Shown piece after piece: positions 21,791-34,101 of a stretch of DNA of 64,000 bases. The stretch is taken from contig BSDZ01000019.1 of NCBI GenBank assembly GCA_030268105.1, positions 784,001 through 848,000 on the forward strand. The letters are read 5' to 3'. Below the pieces are notes generated by a model. It was given only the letters and a program-made list of their open reading frames with translations. It did not search any database and had not been told where the DNA came from. The first letter of the stretch is position 1. Each line of letters begins with the position of its first letter. The translations under genes and the position numbers were made by a program. This stretch comes from Volvox africanus (Eukaryota > Chlorophyta > Chlorophyceae > Chlamydomonadales > Volvocaceae).

Positions 21791-23413
21791 ATGGGCAAGG
21801 ACGAGGATACCACGAAGGTATTCTTCGGTCACGATGACTACGTTACGGTGACCCAAGTTGTGAACGCACACTTGGAGAGGAAGCTCATCGATGACAGGAT
21901 CAGCGACGACGAGGATGTCCTCGCTGCGATCAAGCCAAACGACGACAAATTGGCTCGCGGCACCATCAAGAAATACATTTTACCAGAAGATTTGCTACAG
22001 TTTGCGGGCAACACAACGGCACGATATTTGTGGGTGGCGCTGGCGAAGAAGCACATTCCCAACGTCCGCAACTTCAGGATGCAAATCCAACAACAGCTTA
22101 AGGATTTTGAGATGTTGTCAGGAGAAAGTATTGACGATTATTTCCGCCGCTTTTATAAAATTTGCTACAAGGCCAGCCTTAATTCGATGAAGATTGAGCC
22201 TGAAGATGCGTTACTCCACCTTATCCGCGGCTTGTCATCGGACTACGACGGAGTCAAGTCCGTGCTACGCCACATGGAGAGCATCGAAAGCGTGGACCAG
22301 CTGCAGGATATGCTCAAGACCGAAGAGGGCGAGCTAAGGCTTCAGTGTAACAAGGCTCGCGAGGTGTCCCTGATGTCCCTCTCCCGTACCCATGATGGAG
22401 CCCGCGTGGGGCCCAGCCAGGGCGCTGGAGCAGGCAACGCCGACGGAGGCAGGAGTAGGAAGGCGTGCCTCTATTGCAATAAGGAGGGGCATTTCATCGC
22501 AGAATGCAGGAAGAAGGCAAATGATGAGCAGCGGGGGATTTGGAGGCCGGCGTTGAAGGGATTGCGGCAGAAGCCCCGAAACCCGCCGGCATTAGCAGCT
22601 CCACCGCCGGCGCCGCCTCCAGTGGCGCCCGCAGCCCAACCCCCAGCCGCCGCACAGGCAGCGGCTCCCCCACGGCCAGCACAAGGCCAACGGAGACAGC
22701 TGATCGCCCGGGTATACTCTTCCCAACAGGACGACTGGGAGCGGGAGTTGTGGCTGTTCGACACTGGAGCAGAAGTCCACGTCACTGGAGACAAGGACAA
22801 GCTCCGGAAATATCAGCATTGTGGTTCAGATTGTAAAGTGTGGTTAAAAACAGCGAATGCAAGCGTGGTACGCCCGGAGGGCCATGGGCGGGTCATGTTC
22901 CGCTCCTCTTGTTTTGAGACAGATGTCGAGGTAGACGTGTACCATGCACCGGGGATCATGGGTCATATTCTGTCTTTGAAGGCGTTGGAGGGCAGTTTTG
23001 GACCGAATGTGGTTCCCCAGTTCTCAGGGGTCTTGCCACACGTGGAGATTGGTGGGGCACCCGCGATTGAGTTGGAGAAGATCGACGGGTTGTTCTATGC
23101 TGAGGACTCCAGCTACGACAGCTGGATGGGTCGGTATGGATCCGACAGGTGCTTGAGTGGTAAGAAGGTCCGTGAGGAATTGAGGAAGGTCAAGCTCACC
23201 ATCACGAAGCAGGATTCCAATCTTGGCGTTCTTTGGCATAAACGGTACGGACATTTGGGTTTTGACGCCCTGGCCAAGGTGGCCAGCAGTGATATGGTCA
23301 GGGTTTCAGTGCAAGTGTGGATGATGTGGTGGCTGCGAAGGGGCAGTTCTGTAAGCCCTGCGCAGAGGGCAAGCAGACACGGCAGCCGCACCCATCAACC
23401 GGCAATGTTATGA
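21791..23413 (+). pseudogene. gag-pol: Copia gag, protease and integrase N-terminus
   Basis: The open frame of 540 residues has a Gag of the copia (UBN2) type at residues 30-200 (YLWVALAKKH, SIDDYFRRFYKI), a CX2CX4HX4C knuckle (CLYCNKEGHFIAEC), a Pro/Ala-rich linker, a protease with LFDTGAEVHVTGD, and a pre-integrase motif (LWHKRYGHLGFDAL). A frameshift near 23300 moves coding to the frame holding KGQFCKPCAEGKQTRQPHPS and LVHMDLCGPLPVKSW (to about 23517), the start of integrase with its first catalytic Asp region. Gag, protease and integrase would form one polyprotein in an active copy. Confidence 0.88.
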
Positions 23414-23517
23414 GTAAGAGGCTCGATTTGGTGCACATGGACCTTTGCGGTCCATTGCCAGTGAAGTCGTGGAATAATGCGAAGTATTGGGTCACATTCT
23501 ACGATGATTGCACAAAG

Positions 23518-24616
23518 CGTTGTACGGCTTGCGCCAGGCCTCGCGCGCCTGGAACAAGACCTTGCATGAGAAGTTGATTCAGATGGGTTTTGAGGTGTCC
23601 AATGCGGACCCAAGCCTATACATACGTCGTGATCTAGATGGTCAGATATGCACGTACTTGTTAGTGTACGTAGATGACGTATTAATTGCATCTCACGATG
23701 AGCAGACCGTTTTGGAGGTGAAAGAGGAGATCAAGCAGTTGTATGAATGGGGGAAGAGGACGTGTTTTTGGGTTTAGTCATGAAGCGGGACCGTGAGACC
23801 CGCACCCTCACAGTGTCGCAGGAGCACATGATCCATGAGCTGACCGAGCGGTATGGCATGGTTAATGCAGATCCAAGATCCATTCCCATGAGCCCGGGGA
23901 CGATCCTGATGCGGGCTGCTGACGGGGAAGTTTTGGATCGCTCACGATATCCGTACATTGAGCTGGTAGGCAGCTTGATGTACATTGCAAATTGCACCCG
24001 GTCTGACATTGCACAAGCCGTGGGAGTCCTCACACGCCACATGTCAGCACCCACTGAGCAGCATTGGAGAGCTGCGAAGGTGGTAGTTCGCTTCTTGTTG
24101 GCAATGCCTCAGTACGGCATCGTTTTTGGTGGCGAACGTGTTGAAGAAGGTTTAATTGGTTTTACAGATTCAGATTATGCAGGATGCATTGAGAGCCGCA
24201 AGTCAACTGGTGGTTATGTTTTCACTTTGCATGGAGGCTCAGTGAGTTGGTCAAGCAGGCTACAGCGTACAGTTACGAGTTCGACCATGGAAGCGGAATA
24301 CGTTGCGGCATCGGAGGCTACCAAGGAGGCACTCTGGCTACGTCTTCTGCTCTCGGAGTTGGGTTACTCGTTACATCCGACCACCATCAACTGTGATAGC
24401 CAGTCAGCGATTAAGTTCACGAAGAACCCAGTAATTTCAGGAAAATCAAAGCACATTGCTGTGCGATATCACATGGTTCGTGAGCAAGTGGCGCGTGGAG
24501 CGGTGGTCATGGAGGATTGTCGCAGCAACGACATGGTGGCGGATATCTTGACAAAGCCGCTGCCGTTGGAGAAGTTTGCAAAGCACCAGAAGAGCATGGG
24601 CGTGTGCAAGATCTGA
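23518..24616 (+). pseudogene. pol: Copia reverse transcriptase C-terminal half and RNase H
   Basis: Coding resumes abruptly at ALYGLRQASRAWN. It includes the catalytic YVDD (LLVYVDDVLIA), then after a one-base shift in a G-run near 23750 reads MGEEDVFLGL and the RNase H (FTDSDYAGCIESRKSTGG, SSTMEAEYVA, CDSQSAIKFTKNP, ADILTKPLP). It ends IC-ski at a TGA (24614-24616), 11 bp before the 3' LTR. The missing part between YDDCTK and ALYGLRQ is the integrase core and the first RT blocks, perhaps 2 kb judging from family size. Confidence 0.88.
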
Positions 24617-24627
24617 CCGCGTGGGAG

Positions 24628-24788
24628 TGTTGGAATTTGGCTTAACGAGTTCGGTCAGACTTGCCTTTATGATGTTTTTGGTTAGAAGTCGTTTGTGTAC
24701 GACTGACTATATCGGTCTCTTGTTCCTTGCCTTGAGAGCCTAGAATCTCTTGTAACATGTAAGCGATAATACACACGAAAAATCAATA
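24628..24788 (+). repeat. Copia 3' LTR
   Basis: It follows the purine-rich GTGGGAG, starts TGTTGGAATTTGG and ends AAAATCAATA next to CTCAC. It has an extra GCGAT compared with the 5' LTR. Confidence 0.9.
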
Positions 24789-24793
24789 CTCAC

Positions 24794-25387
24794 GTAATAA
24801 TACTTTAAATATTATTACCTCATCTGTGTCATAAACCATACACGTATGTGAGAACACGATGATCGTGATGGTTGGGTCGGCAACTGAATATCGATATTCG
24901 GACCTTCGCATATTGCATGCGTTGCATCCATTAATATCACGGATTACGCGATATTCAGAACAGTGCTACGAAGGTACTCACACTTGAGATCGGAATCCAG
25001 TGAGACCTGTACTGCACATGGGTATCGTGACGTGATGCGAGGACGGCCGCCTAGAGACCGAAGTCAGCTCGACGCTACTTTGGACTAAGTACTCGTGTAC
25101 TTAACTCAACCTAATTCGTATACATACGTTTTATGCATTTATATTCGGCCTGAGCTATTCCAGCATAGCATCTCCAGCCGGATGATGAACATTGCCCCCG
25201 GGGTCTGACGGCCGACTACCGATCTGTAATCGAAGACTATTGTAAGTTGGATCTTTCCTTGTTGCTGAGTCTTCCGCTGTCACTTTACTCTCATTGAATC
25301 GCCTTGCTGTTCGTAAACACAGTGCGCGTGTAGCTAACATCCAGACGTGCAGATTCAGTGCATGATTGAGGAAGGAAGGATACAACA
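24794..25387 (+). repeat. Family B LTR (5' LTR of B2b), right part
   Basis: It continues the LTR after the copia insertion, from the GTAATAATA/TATTATTAC hairpin to GGATACAACA at 25387. The primer site TGGTAGCGAGACGGTTCGA follows at about 25392. The leader 25388-25816 shows no open frame beyond short fragments. Confidence 0.92.
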
Positions 25388-25816
25388 AATTTGGTAGCGA
25401 GACGGTTCGACTCACGGCTGTCTCATTATCGTTAGAGGAGGGTAGATTCTTGTGCGAGCGAGCGGCGGTGAAGTGCGTCACGAGACAACCTTGCCAGAAA
25501 GCCTGTACTGTATTATTCTCCTTCCAAACTGTTGGTATAATATTTGTCCTTCAATACTAATCATATATTTGCTACTTGTGAGGTCTCGAATCCACAGAAG
25601 GAATCCCATCATTGTCATACTCGGAATTGCTCTTCCGATAAGTTGAACATCTGACAGAACCAGCTATCAAGACTACATCAATTTGAAGGTTACAACACGT
25701 TGGTGGGTTACATTACCGTTCTCGTCGGAATCTACTTGTGCGTGAATGGTACACGGAAGAAACTTTAAGGTATAATCCCATCTCTCTCTACCCTTGCAAG
25801 ATACTGACTAGAAGAC

Positions 25817-27094
25817 ATGTCGTGTGAGCGGTATCATCAGGTTACAGAAGGGAATGAGCGGACTAGTATCAGTATTCTTGATGGGGAACCTGTGGTTGCA
25901 CGGAACATTACTAATTTACATATTCTCCAAGATGATGCTCCCCAGTCGAACTACTGTGACCCGGTTTGGGATCCTCCTGAGACACCAGATTCTATTGGAC
26001 TCAACGAGGCGGAGCAAAATCCAGCAATGGTGTCACTACAAGAACTTATGAATGAAGGCGGAGTCCCCGGTTTCATAGTACCAACACCTCAACTCCATAT
26101 TCACTACGACACAGAACCTAAGATTATTGCAAGCGCCACCCGCTCCTATATCCATGACGTTAAGAGGTATTTGAAATTGGTAAAGGGTGGTGACCGTGAT
26201 GAGGTGAAATGCTTTTTCATCGGGGCCACACTAGGCGGTGTCGTGAAGGAATGGTATGATCATTGGACCACCGTGCAGGAACACTTTACGTTCAAAGAAT
26301 TAACTAACGCGCTTCTCACTCATTTTGCTCCAGGAAATCAGGCGCAAGTGGCTGCCATGTATCGAGAATTACACGCAGGCACTTATCGAATGCGACCTAA
26401 CGAGTCTGTGGAAGCCTACCAGTGGCGTCTTGAAGACCTAATAGCACCCATGATTGGCTTTTCAGAAGGAGACTACATTTATTGGTTTCAACGAGGCCTC
26501 CCACTCCCGCTAGCCCGAGCGAGTACTGCGGACCTAACACTGGAAGGGACGAGGTCATACACGCGATGGGTTCAGATCGTCGGTAACGTCGAAGCTCGCC
26601 TTAGGACGGGACAAGAATGCCCGACACCCTTGGCGCCGCTGTCAGTTAATACGACTCAAAATATTACTAACGAGACTGATCCAGCACCCGAGACCACTGG
26701 TATCCCCTTATCACCAGCTCCTATGCGTCATGGTGAGGTCCCTTCGGTCGATTGCGCCCACATTCCGGAAACTCAAGAACTAACTTCAAGAGATTCTCCG
26801 ATGACCCGGAGTATGCGGAAGAGAAAGGATGTACTACAAACTACCGCTGAATCGCATGGAGCTGTATCAGAGTCGAAGCGGTCAAGAACACAAAACTGAT
26901 GGCTTACCAAGTGGGGATGTACACAAGCGGAGTTTGCGCAGCAACGACAATTGCGAGTTTGCCTTCGGTGCGCATCAAATCACCCTACCAGGAACTGCCC
27001 GCTCTTACCCCCGTTAGCCATAGGACTACGATCGATGGACGAAGTACCTGATACGGCCTCCGTTGGACTTGCTGGAGCAACGGACCAACATTAA
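25817..27094 (+). pseudogene. gag: B2b gag with one nonsense codon
   Basis: One frame runs from MSCERYHQVTEGN to the TAA at 27092, interrupted only by TGA at 26897-26899 (KRSRTQN-stop-WLTKWG). B2a has CGA there, so this is a C-to-T change at CpG. The gag domain shows EWYDHWTTVQEHFTFKEL and HAGTYRMRPNESVEAY. The knuckle region after the stop is CLRCASNH followed by C-terminal Pro-Leu-rich sequence, again with three residues between the second Cys and His. It is about 76-80% similar to B2a gag by eye and only distantly related to B1 and A gags. Confidence 0.87.
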
Positions 27095-29619
27095 CACTGG
27101 AATGTTCTCCAACGTGGAGTTATAACTTATGTACTGACTCGGGTTCATTTTGTTGGTATTTCGCAATGTTTGTATGAGGAGACCCTTCGCTATCTTTGAC
27201 TAGATGGTTCCATGGCTAGCACTCGTGTGCCTCTAACGATCCTTTAGTTGTGATTGTGGTGAATCGTAGGAATGATGCAGAGGCAATCCACGGCTGGATC
27301 CTTTTGATTGTACCAAAGTCGATTTTGTTGATCGAATTTTTGGGACACCCACATGCTACGGGTGTCACTGACGACCTTATCTCGATGAAGTGATAAGCAT
27401 AAAGGGGTTGATCCCGTAGTCGTCTAAGCGTTCAGGTTATCCCCAAGTAAGGGGATAAGCATCCCATCGTGGGCAGAATCACCCTTAGTCGACGGGAGAC
27501 CCTCTGCGTGTTAGGGCCCAATGAGTGCGACAAGGTCTCTGGGAGACAGCACTACATGGACATTGGGTGCCGTGACGTAACGACAGTACCGTGCGCGCAT
27601 CGATATGGTGTCCAGCACAATTGGCCATTGTGCAAAAGGGAACCTATCGCCTAAGGTACCTTGTCTGTCGTACCAAGATGTCACACCAGAGGAGGGCGGA
27701 ACTGTGCGGAGCCTGTGGTTAATTTCGATTAGCACCGTTTGTCCGCCGAAGTAAAGAACCCAAGCTTGAAGGGTGCAAAAGAAGCCTATCAAATGATAAG
27801 GGAAGGCGCCCACGAATTGCTTGTGAGGCCTTGGGTGCAATTGATTGCTACCACCGCGCAGTCTCTTGTGAAAGATTCTGAGGTCGCAACCCCCCTTATT
27901 GCCAAACTATACCGATGCATTTGTCATCCCGGGGCTCCCACCTATGTTACCTGCTGACCATATGATCCCTCTCGTGCCCAGAGCACAATCCGTTTCACGA
28001 CCTATGTACAGGTTCAGTCCGGTTGAAGTTGGATGAAGTGAAGCAGCAAGTGAGGGATCTGCTCACAAAGGGTATGATTCAGCCCAGCACATCGCTATAT
28101 TCTGCACCAATATTGTTCGTCAGTAAGAAGGATGGGACGTTGCGCATGTGCATTGATTATCGAGGCTTGAATGCGAACACGATTAAAAATCGCTATCCTT
28201 TGCCGCGCGTCGATGACCTGCTTGATAAGCTGAAAGGCTCAGCTTATTTTTCCTCGATTGATCTTCAACAGGGGTATAGTCAGATACACATCGCTGCTTC
28301 TGATATTCCGAAAACCGGACCCCCTTTGGTCACTTCGAGTACACGGTCTTGTCAGTTGGACTTACTAGTGTGCCCGCCACATTTCAAGCAGTGATGGACC
28401 GCATGTTCAGACCGTATATTGACAGGTTCATCGTTTGTTACTTGGATGATATTTTAATATATTCCAAGACGCATGAGGAGCACTTGAAGCACCTCGAGCT
28501 CGTGCTTGAGGTGATGAAGCGGGAGCAATTGTTTGCTAAACGCGCCAAATGTTCTTGGGCGCAGCCTCAGGTGGAGTATTTGGGCCACATTGTATCGGCC
28601 ACTGGAATAAGGATGGACCCACGGATGGTGGTTCACGAATGGCCCGTGCCTCAGAATCTTACAGAACTATGCCAGTTCTTAGGTTTGACCAACTACTTCC
28701 GTTTATTGATAAATACTCCATCCTTGTGGCCCCGCTTACAAAGCTGACGAGGAAAGGAGGCTTCGCTTCTCTCAAGGCCTGGACACCCGGGTGCCAGCGG
28801 GCATTCGAAGAGCTCAAGCGAATCGTCGCCGACGACGTTACCCTCTCTTTTCCTGATTACTCGTTGCCATTTCGTGTGGAAGTAATATCGGATGCTTCCC
28901 TGCATGGAAGCGGCGCTGTATTGTTACAGGAAGGACGGCCGATCGCCTTCATGAGTAAGAAATTCTCGGGTGCGGAGACCCGATACACGACCAGAGAGCA
29001 GGAGCTGTTGGCAGTTCTACATGCTTTAAAGGAATGGCGCTGTTATCTCGAAGGCCGCCCTTTTACATTGAATACCGACCACAAACCGCTGACATGTTTA
29101 CAGAGTGTCCCCACGCTCAACTGACGACAAGCCAGGTGTATGGAATATCTATCTCGTTTCGACTGCACATGGGAATATATCACCGGCAGAATTAATATTG
29201 CTGACGCCCTCAGTCGACATCCGTCGCTACATGCTACGATTTTAGCAGCACCGATTACCCGCTCACGCAGTCAGGAGGTGCCGATAGCAGCGGACCTCGC
29301 GCAACGACTCAAGGTGGCGTATGAAGTGGATCCATGGTTCGATTCGCCAAGTAATGTGGAACATCTGCACAAGCGCAACGATTTATGGCTGCGGAAGGAT
29401 GCCTCGACCACACAAATCATCGTGCCGAATGATGACGCTTTGCGCTACGATATTCTTGCCCGGTTCCTTGAGGACCCGTTAGCAGGACACCCTGGAAGCA
29501 CGCATTTGGCAGAGCTAGTGCGACGCTCGTCCTGGTGGCCGCGCGTGGTGAAGGATGCGGAAACCTTCTTGCAAAGGCGCAGTTTATGTCAGCGCAATAA
29601 AGCACTATCCGGTAAGGGC
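27095..29619 (+). pseudogene. pol: B2b pol, first part: dead protease, RT, RNase H, integrase zinc finger
   Basis: The protease remnant near 27357 reads HATGVTDDLIS with the catalytic Asp of DTG replaced by Ala and the same cluster of stops after LIS-xK as in B2a. RT begins at about 28023 ([19 protein letters not shown]), loses 8 bp near 28317 and further bases near 28630 and 28702, and still shows YLDD near 28439. RNase H (SDASLHGSGA, TDHKPLTCLQ) is followed by TGA at 29122 (CGA in relatives). Integrase HHCC follows (AGHPGS, SLCQRN). The frame is interrupted at 29619 by B1b and continues at 52151. Confidence 0.87.
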
Positions 29620-30436
29620 TGTTGTATCCTTCCTTTTTCAATCATGCACTGAATCTGCACGTCTGGATGTTAGCTAAGTGCACACCAAGCTTACAAACAG
29701 CAAGGCGATTCAATGCAAGCAAAGTGACAGCGGAAGACTCAACAATAAGGAAAGATCCAACTTACAATAGTCTTCTTTTACAAATTGGTAGATGGCCGTC
29801 AGACCCCGCGGGCAATGTTCATCATCCGGCTGGAGATGCTGTGCTGGAATAGCTCAGGCCGAATATAAATGAGTATATCGTATGTATGCGAATTAGATAG
29901 AGTTAAGTACACGAGTACTTGGTCCAAAGTAGCATTGAGCCGACTTTGGTCTCTAGGCGGCTGTCCTCGCACCTATCACGTCGCGATACCAATGTGCAGT
30001 ACAGGTCTCACTGGATTCCGATCTCAAGTGTGAGTACCTTTTTAGCACTGTTATGAATATCGTGTAATCCGTGATATGAATGGATGCAACACATGCAATA
30101 TGCGAAAGTCCGAATATCGATATTCGGTTGCCAACCCAACCATCGTGATCGTCACATTCTCGCATACACATATGGTTTATGACACGGATGAGGTAATACT
30201 ATTTAAAGTATTATTACGTGAGATATTATGCCAACAGATAGATCGAGCATTGATATCAGCCTCTAGTCAAAAAACATGTTGACCGACAGCGTGATGTTGT
30301 AGATGATAATGCGACATGCCTGATTAGCTAGATATACTCGAATATATCATGCTAATATAATTATATCATGCTTCATGATGCTCAAATGGATTGCGGTCTA
30401 CTTCGGTGTAAACGGTGATCAAACCCGCGTACAACA
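29620..30436 (-). repeat. Family B LTR (3' LTR of B1b)
   Basis: 817 bp, from TGTTGTATCC to GTACAACA on the plus strand, followed at 30437 by the polypurine tract in reverse (CTATCCCCCCTCCCG). It carries the five-T variant TCCTTTTTCAATC shared with the short LTR in B2a. Confidence 0.93.
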
Positions 30437-30925
30437 ACTATCCCCCCTCCCGTATGCAGCGTCCTCGCTGCATCGAACAGCATCAACTGCAGAGATCATT
30501 GGGTTTGCGTGGCACGTAGACGAGCTTCCTCTAATAGGGGCTTCATCTCTGGCGAGAAATTACGCGTCGGCTCCCAAGAGTTGTGCTTGCTAGGATAGCC
30601 AGTCCACTTGACCAGATATTTGTGCACCTTCCGCTTTCGTCGCTGTCGACCTACATGACGAATCTGATAATCCAGTATTCGCTCCACATGATACACCTTT
30701 TGCTTGCCTGTGATCCAGGTCTCGGGACTGGGGTCCATTACTGCAGGGGCATCGGTGTCACTTGTAATGGGCACTGTGCCGCGATAAGGACGGATGAGGG
30801 AGATATGAAATGTGGGATGAATATTCATGTCAGAGGATAGGGATAGCTCCACAGCTATATTTCCTACCATGCGAACAACGGATAAGGACCGATCCAGCAA
30901 GGCAGTAATTTTCGGGAACCGTCAG
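30437..30925 (-). pseudogene. pol: B1b pol end: GPY region and chromodomain
   Basis: Minus-strand coding shows VVRMVGNIAVELSLSSDM, HPTFHISLIRPYRG and a chromodomain with [20 protein letters not shown] near residue 85 of the fragment, ending ATQTQ. In chromoviruses this domain binds modified histones and steers integration into heterochromatin. The aromatic residues of the fold (Y, W, W) are present. The upstream integrase core is separated from it by an inverted insert (30926-31590). Confidence 0.83.
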
Positions 30926-31590
30926 TGAGCGATATGTTGAGGAATTATAACTTGGGCGATATGTTGAGGAATTTTGCGGGACGCACACCCTCCGTTTGGG
31001 ATACGTTTCTAACTTCGGTAGAATTTGCGCTTAACAACGCTGTTAACCGCTTGACAGGTCAAAGCCCTTTCTTTCTGAATTATGGATTCCATCCTGTGCT
31101 ACCCGTGTGGTGAGAGTTGGAGATAAATATCCCGGCGGCTAAAACCTTTGCCAAGTCGTTCCTATCCCGCATGACAGACGCGAGAGCATGTTTGGACGCG
31201 GCACAACAACGGACGACGGACTACTATAATAAATCCAAACGAGACATGATATTTTCGGTGGGACAGATGGTGTTGTTGAGCACCAAAAACTTGCGTTCGC
31301 TCACTGACGGTTCCCGAAAATTACTGCCTTGCTGGATCGGTCCTTATCCGTTGTTCGCATGATAGGAAATATAGCTGTGGAGCTATCCCTATCCTCTGAC
31401 ATGAATATTCATCCCACATTTCATATCTCCCTCATCCGTCCTTATCGCGGCACAGTGCCCATTACAAGCGACACCGATGCCCCTGCAGTAATGGACCCCG
31501 GTCCCGAGACCTGGATCACAGGCAAGCAAAAGGTGTATCATGTGGAGCGAATACTGGATTATCGGATTCGATATAGAGAGCGATATAAAA
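30926..31590 (+). repeat. Inverted self-copy of integrase segment within B1b
   Basis: About 665 bp run in the opposite direction to the rest of B1b and encode, on the plus strand, the integrase stretch from GDMLRNFAGRTPSVWD to RILDYRIR. The copy carries the same TGG-TGA nonsense after LPVW as the flanking minus-strand copy (31771-31775), so it was made from this element. Its left end has a repeated GCGATATGTTGAGGAATT. The result is two pairs of inverted repeats able to form long hairpins. Confidence 0.8.
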
Positions 31591-34101
31591 ACCCTAAGTT
31601 CTTGGTGCTCAACAACACCGTCTGTCCCACCGAAAATATCATGTCTCGTTTGGATTTATTATAGTAGTCCGTCGTCCGTTGTTGTGCCGCGTCCAAACAT
31701 GCTCTCGCGTCTGTCATGCGGGATAGGAACGACTTGGCAAAGGTTTTAGCCGCCGGGATATTTATCTCCAACTCTCACCACACGGGTAGCACAGGATGGA
31801 ATCCATAATTCAGAAAGAAAGGGCTTTGACCTGTCGAGCGGTTAACAGCGTTGTTAAGCGCAAATTCTGCCGAAGTCAGAAACGTATCCCAAACGGAGGG
31901 TGTGCGTCCCGCAAAATTCCTCAACATATCGCCCAACGTGCGATTTGTGCGTTCGGTTTGCCCATCGGATTGCGGATGATATGCTGTGCTCAAATGAACG
32001 CGCATACCGACGAGTTCACATACCGCTTCCCAAAACTTAGACGTGAATTGACCGCCGCAATCGGATATCACATTTTTAGGAACGCCATGCAATCGTACCA
32101 CATTATCGAAAAATAATCGTGTTGTTTGCTCAGCGGTGCAAGACGAGGTTTAAGGGGCTAAGTGAATCAATTTGGTCAAGCGATCGACCATAACGAACAC
32201 CAAGTCGTATCCCCCCTCAGTTTTGGGCAGCGCGACTACGAAGTCCATAGAAACACTTTCCCAAGGGGCATCTGGTATAGGTAAAGGTTGTAACAATTCC
32301 TGGCCGTTACCGGATAGTGCTTTATTGCGCTGACATAAACTGCACCTTTGCACGAAGTTTTCCGCATCCTTCACCACGCGCGGCCACCAGAACGAGCGTC
32401 GTACTAGCTCTGCCAATCGCGTACTTCCAGGATGTCCTGCTAATGGGTCCTCGTGGAACCGAGCAAGAATATAGTAGCGTAAAGCGTCGTCGTTTGGCAT
32501 GACGATTTGTGTGGTCGAGCTATCCCTCCGCAGCCACAAATCATTGCGCCTGTGCAAATGTTCCACATTACTTGGCGAAGCAAACCATGGATCCATTTCA
32601 TACACCACCTTGAGTCATTGCGCGAGGTCCGCTGCTATCGGCACCTCCTGACTGCGCGAACGAGTAACCGGCACTGCCAGAATCACAGCGTGTTACGGTG
32701 GATGTCGACTGAGGGCGTCAGCAATATTAATTCTGCCGGCGATATACTCCCATGTACAGTCAAAACGAGATAGATACTCCATCCACCGGGTGTCCAGGCC
32801 TCGAGAGAAGCAAAACATCCTTTCTTCGTCAGATTTGTAAGCGGGGCCGCAATAAACTTACGGAAGTAGTTGGTCAAACCTAAGAACTGGCGTAGTTTGG
32901 TGAGGTTCTGAGGCGCGGGCCATTCGCGAACCACAGCTACCTTCCGTGGGTCCATCCTTATCCCAGTGGCCGACACGATGTGGCCCAAATACTCCACTTG
33001 AGACCGTGCCCAAAAACACTTGGCGCGTTTAGCAAACAATTGCTCCCGCTTCATCACCTCAAGCACGAGCTCGAGATGCTTCAGGTGCTCCTCTCGCGTC
33101 TTGGAATATATTAAAATATCGTCCAAATAACAAACGACGAACCTGTCGATATATGGTCTGAACATGCGATCCATCACTGCTTGAAATGTGGAGGGCGCAT
33201 TAGTAAGACCAAACGACAAGACCGTGTGCTCGAAGTGACCAAAGGGGGTCCGGAAAGCGGTTTTCGGAATATCAGAAGCAGTGATGCGTATCTGAATATA
33301 CCCCTGTTGAAGGTCAATCGAGGAAAAATAAGCTGAGCCTTTCAGCTTATTGAGCAGGTCATCAACGCGCGGCAAAGGGTAGCGATTTTTAATCGTGGTC
33401 GCATTCAAGCCCCGATAATCAATGCACATACGCAACGTCCCATCCTTTTTACTGACGAACAATATTGGCGCAGAATATGGCGATGTGCTGGACCGAATCA
33501 TACCCTTTGTGAGCAGATCCCTCACTTGCTGCTTCACTTCATCCAGCTCCAACGGGCTTAACCTGTACATAGGTCGTGAAATGGGTTGTGCTCCGGGCAC
33601 AAGAGGGATCGTATGGTCAACAGGTCGCATAGATGGGAGCCCTGGGATGTCGCCAAGGACATCAGCATATTTATGCAGGAGGGCTTCGACCTCAAGATCC
33701 TTCACGGTGGACTGCGTGGTGGTAGCATTCAATTGCACCCGTGGCCTCACAAGCAACACATGGGCACCTTTCCGTATCATCCGATCGGTTTCTTTGCGCC
33801 CAATTAGCTTTGATTCTTGATTTCGGCGGACGATTGCCGCTAAAGCAAAATTAACCTCAGGCTCCGCAACAGTTCCGCCCTCCTCTGGTATGACATCTTG
33901 GTACGACAGTAAAGGTACCTTAGTCGATAGGTTCCCTTTGCACAAACTAAGTGTGGTGGACTCCATATCGATGCGCGTGCGGTACTGCCGTAATGTCGCG
34001 GCACCCAGGATGTACTGTGCCGTCTCCGAGAGACCTTGTAGCACATACGGCTGGGCCCTAACATGCAGAGGGCCTATCGATAGGCTCAGGGTGATCCTGC
34101 C
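31591..34101 (-). pseudogene. pol: B1b pol middle: protease end, RT, integrase; RNase H deleted
   Basis: From 34101 down: the protease-RT linker [12 protein letters not shown], then a fully open RT ([37 protein letters not shown]) to WTPG near 32790. There it jumps by deletion to the end of RNase H (MEYLSRFDCTWEY in another frame); a CCCGG tract at both edges of the missing about 350 bp suggests a microhomology deletion. Integrase follows in 32608-32150 ([34 protein letters not shown]) and 32101-31775 ([23 protein letters not shown], then LPVW-TGA). A small gap lies near 32150. Confidence 0.86.

Larger units (their letters stand above)
21546..24788 (+). mobile_element. Ty1/copia element with internal deletion
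   Basis: LTRs of 156 bp (21546-21701) and 161 bp (24628-24788) flank gag-protease and RT-RNase H coding. CTCAC at 21541-21545 and 24789-24793 is an exact target duplication. The LTRs differ by two substitutions and a 5-bp indel, so insertion is fairly recent. Most of the integrase and the N-terminal half of RT are deleted, making it defective. Confidence 0.93.

Noticed and set aside
28454..28636. Antisense open frames over the RT palm region
   Set aside because: They mirror the RT coding strand and have no independent support.
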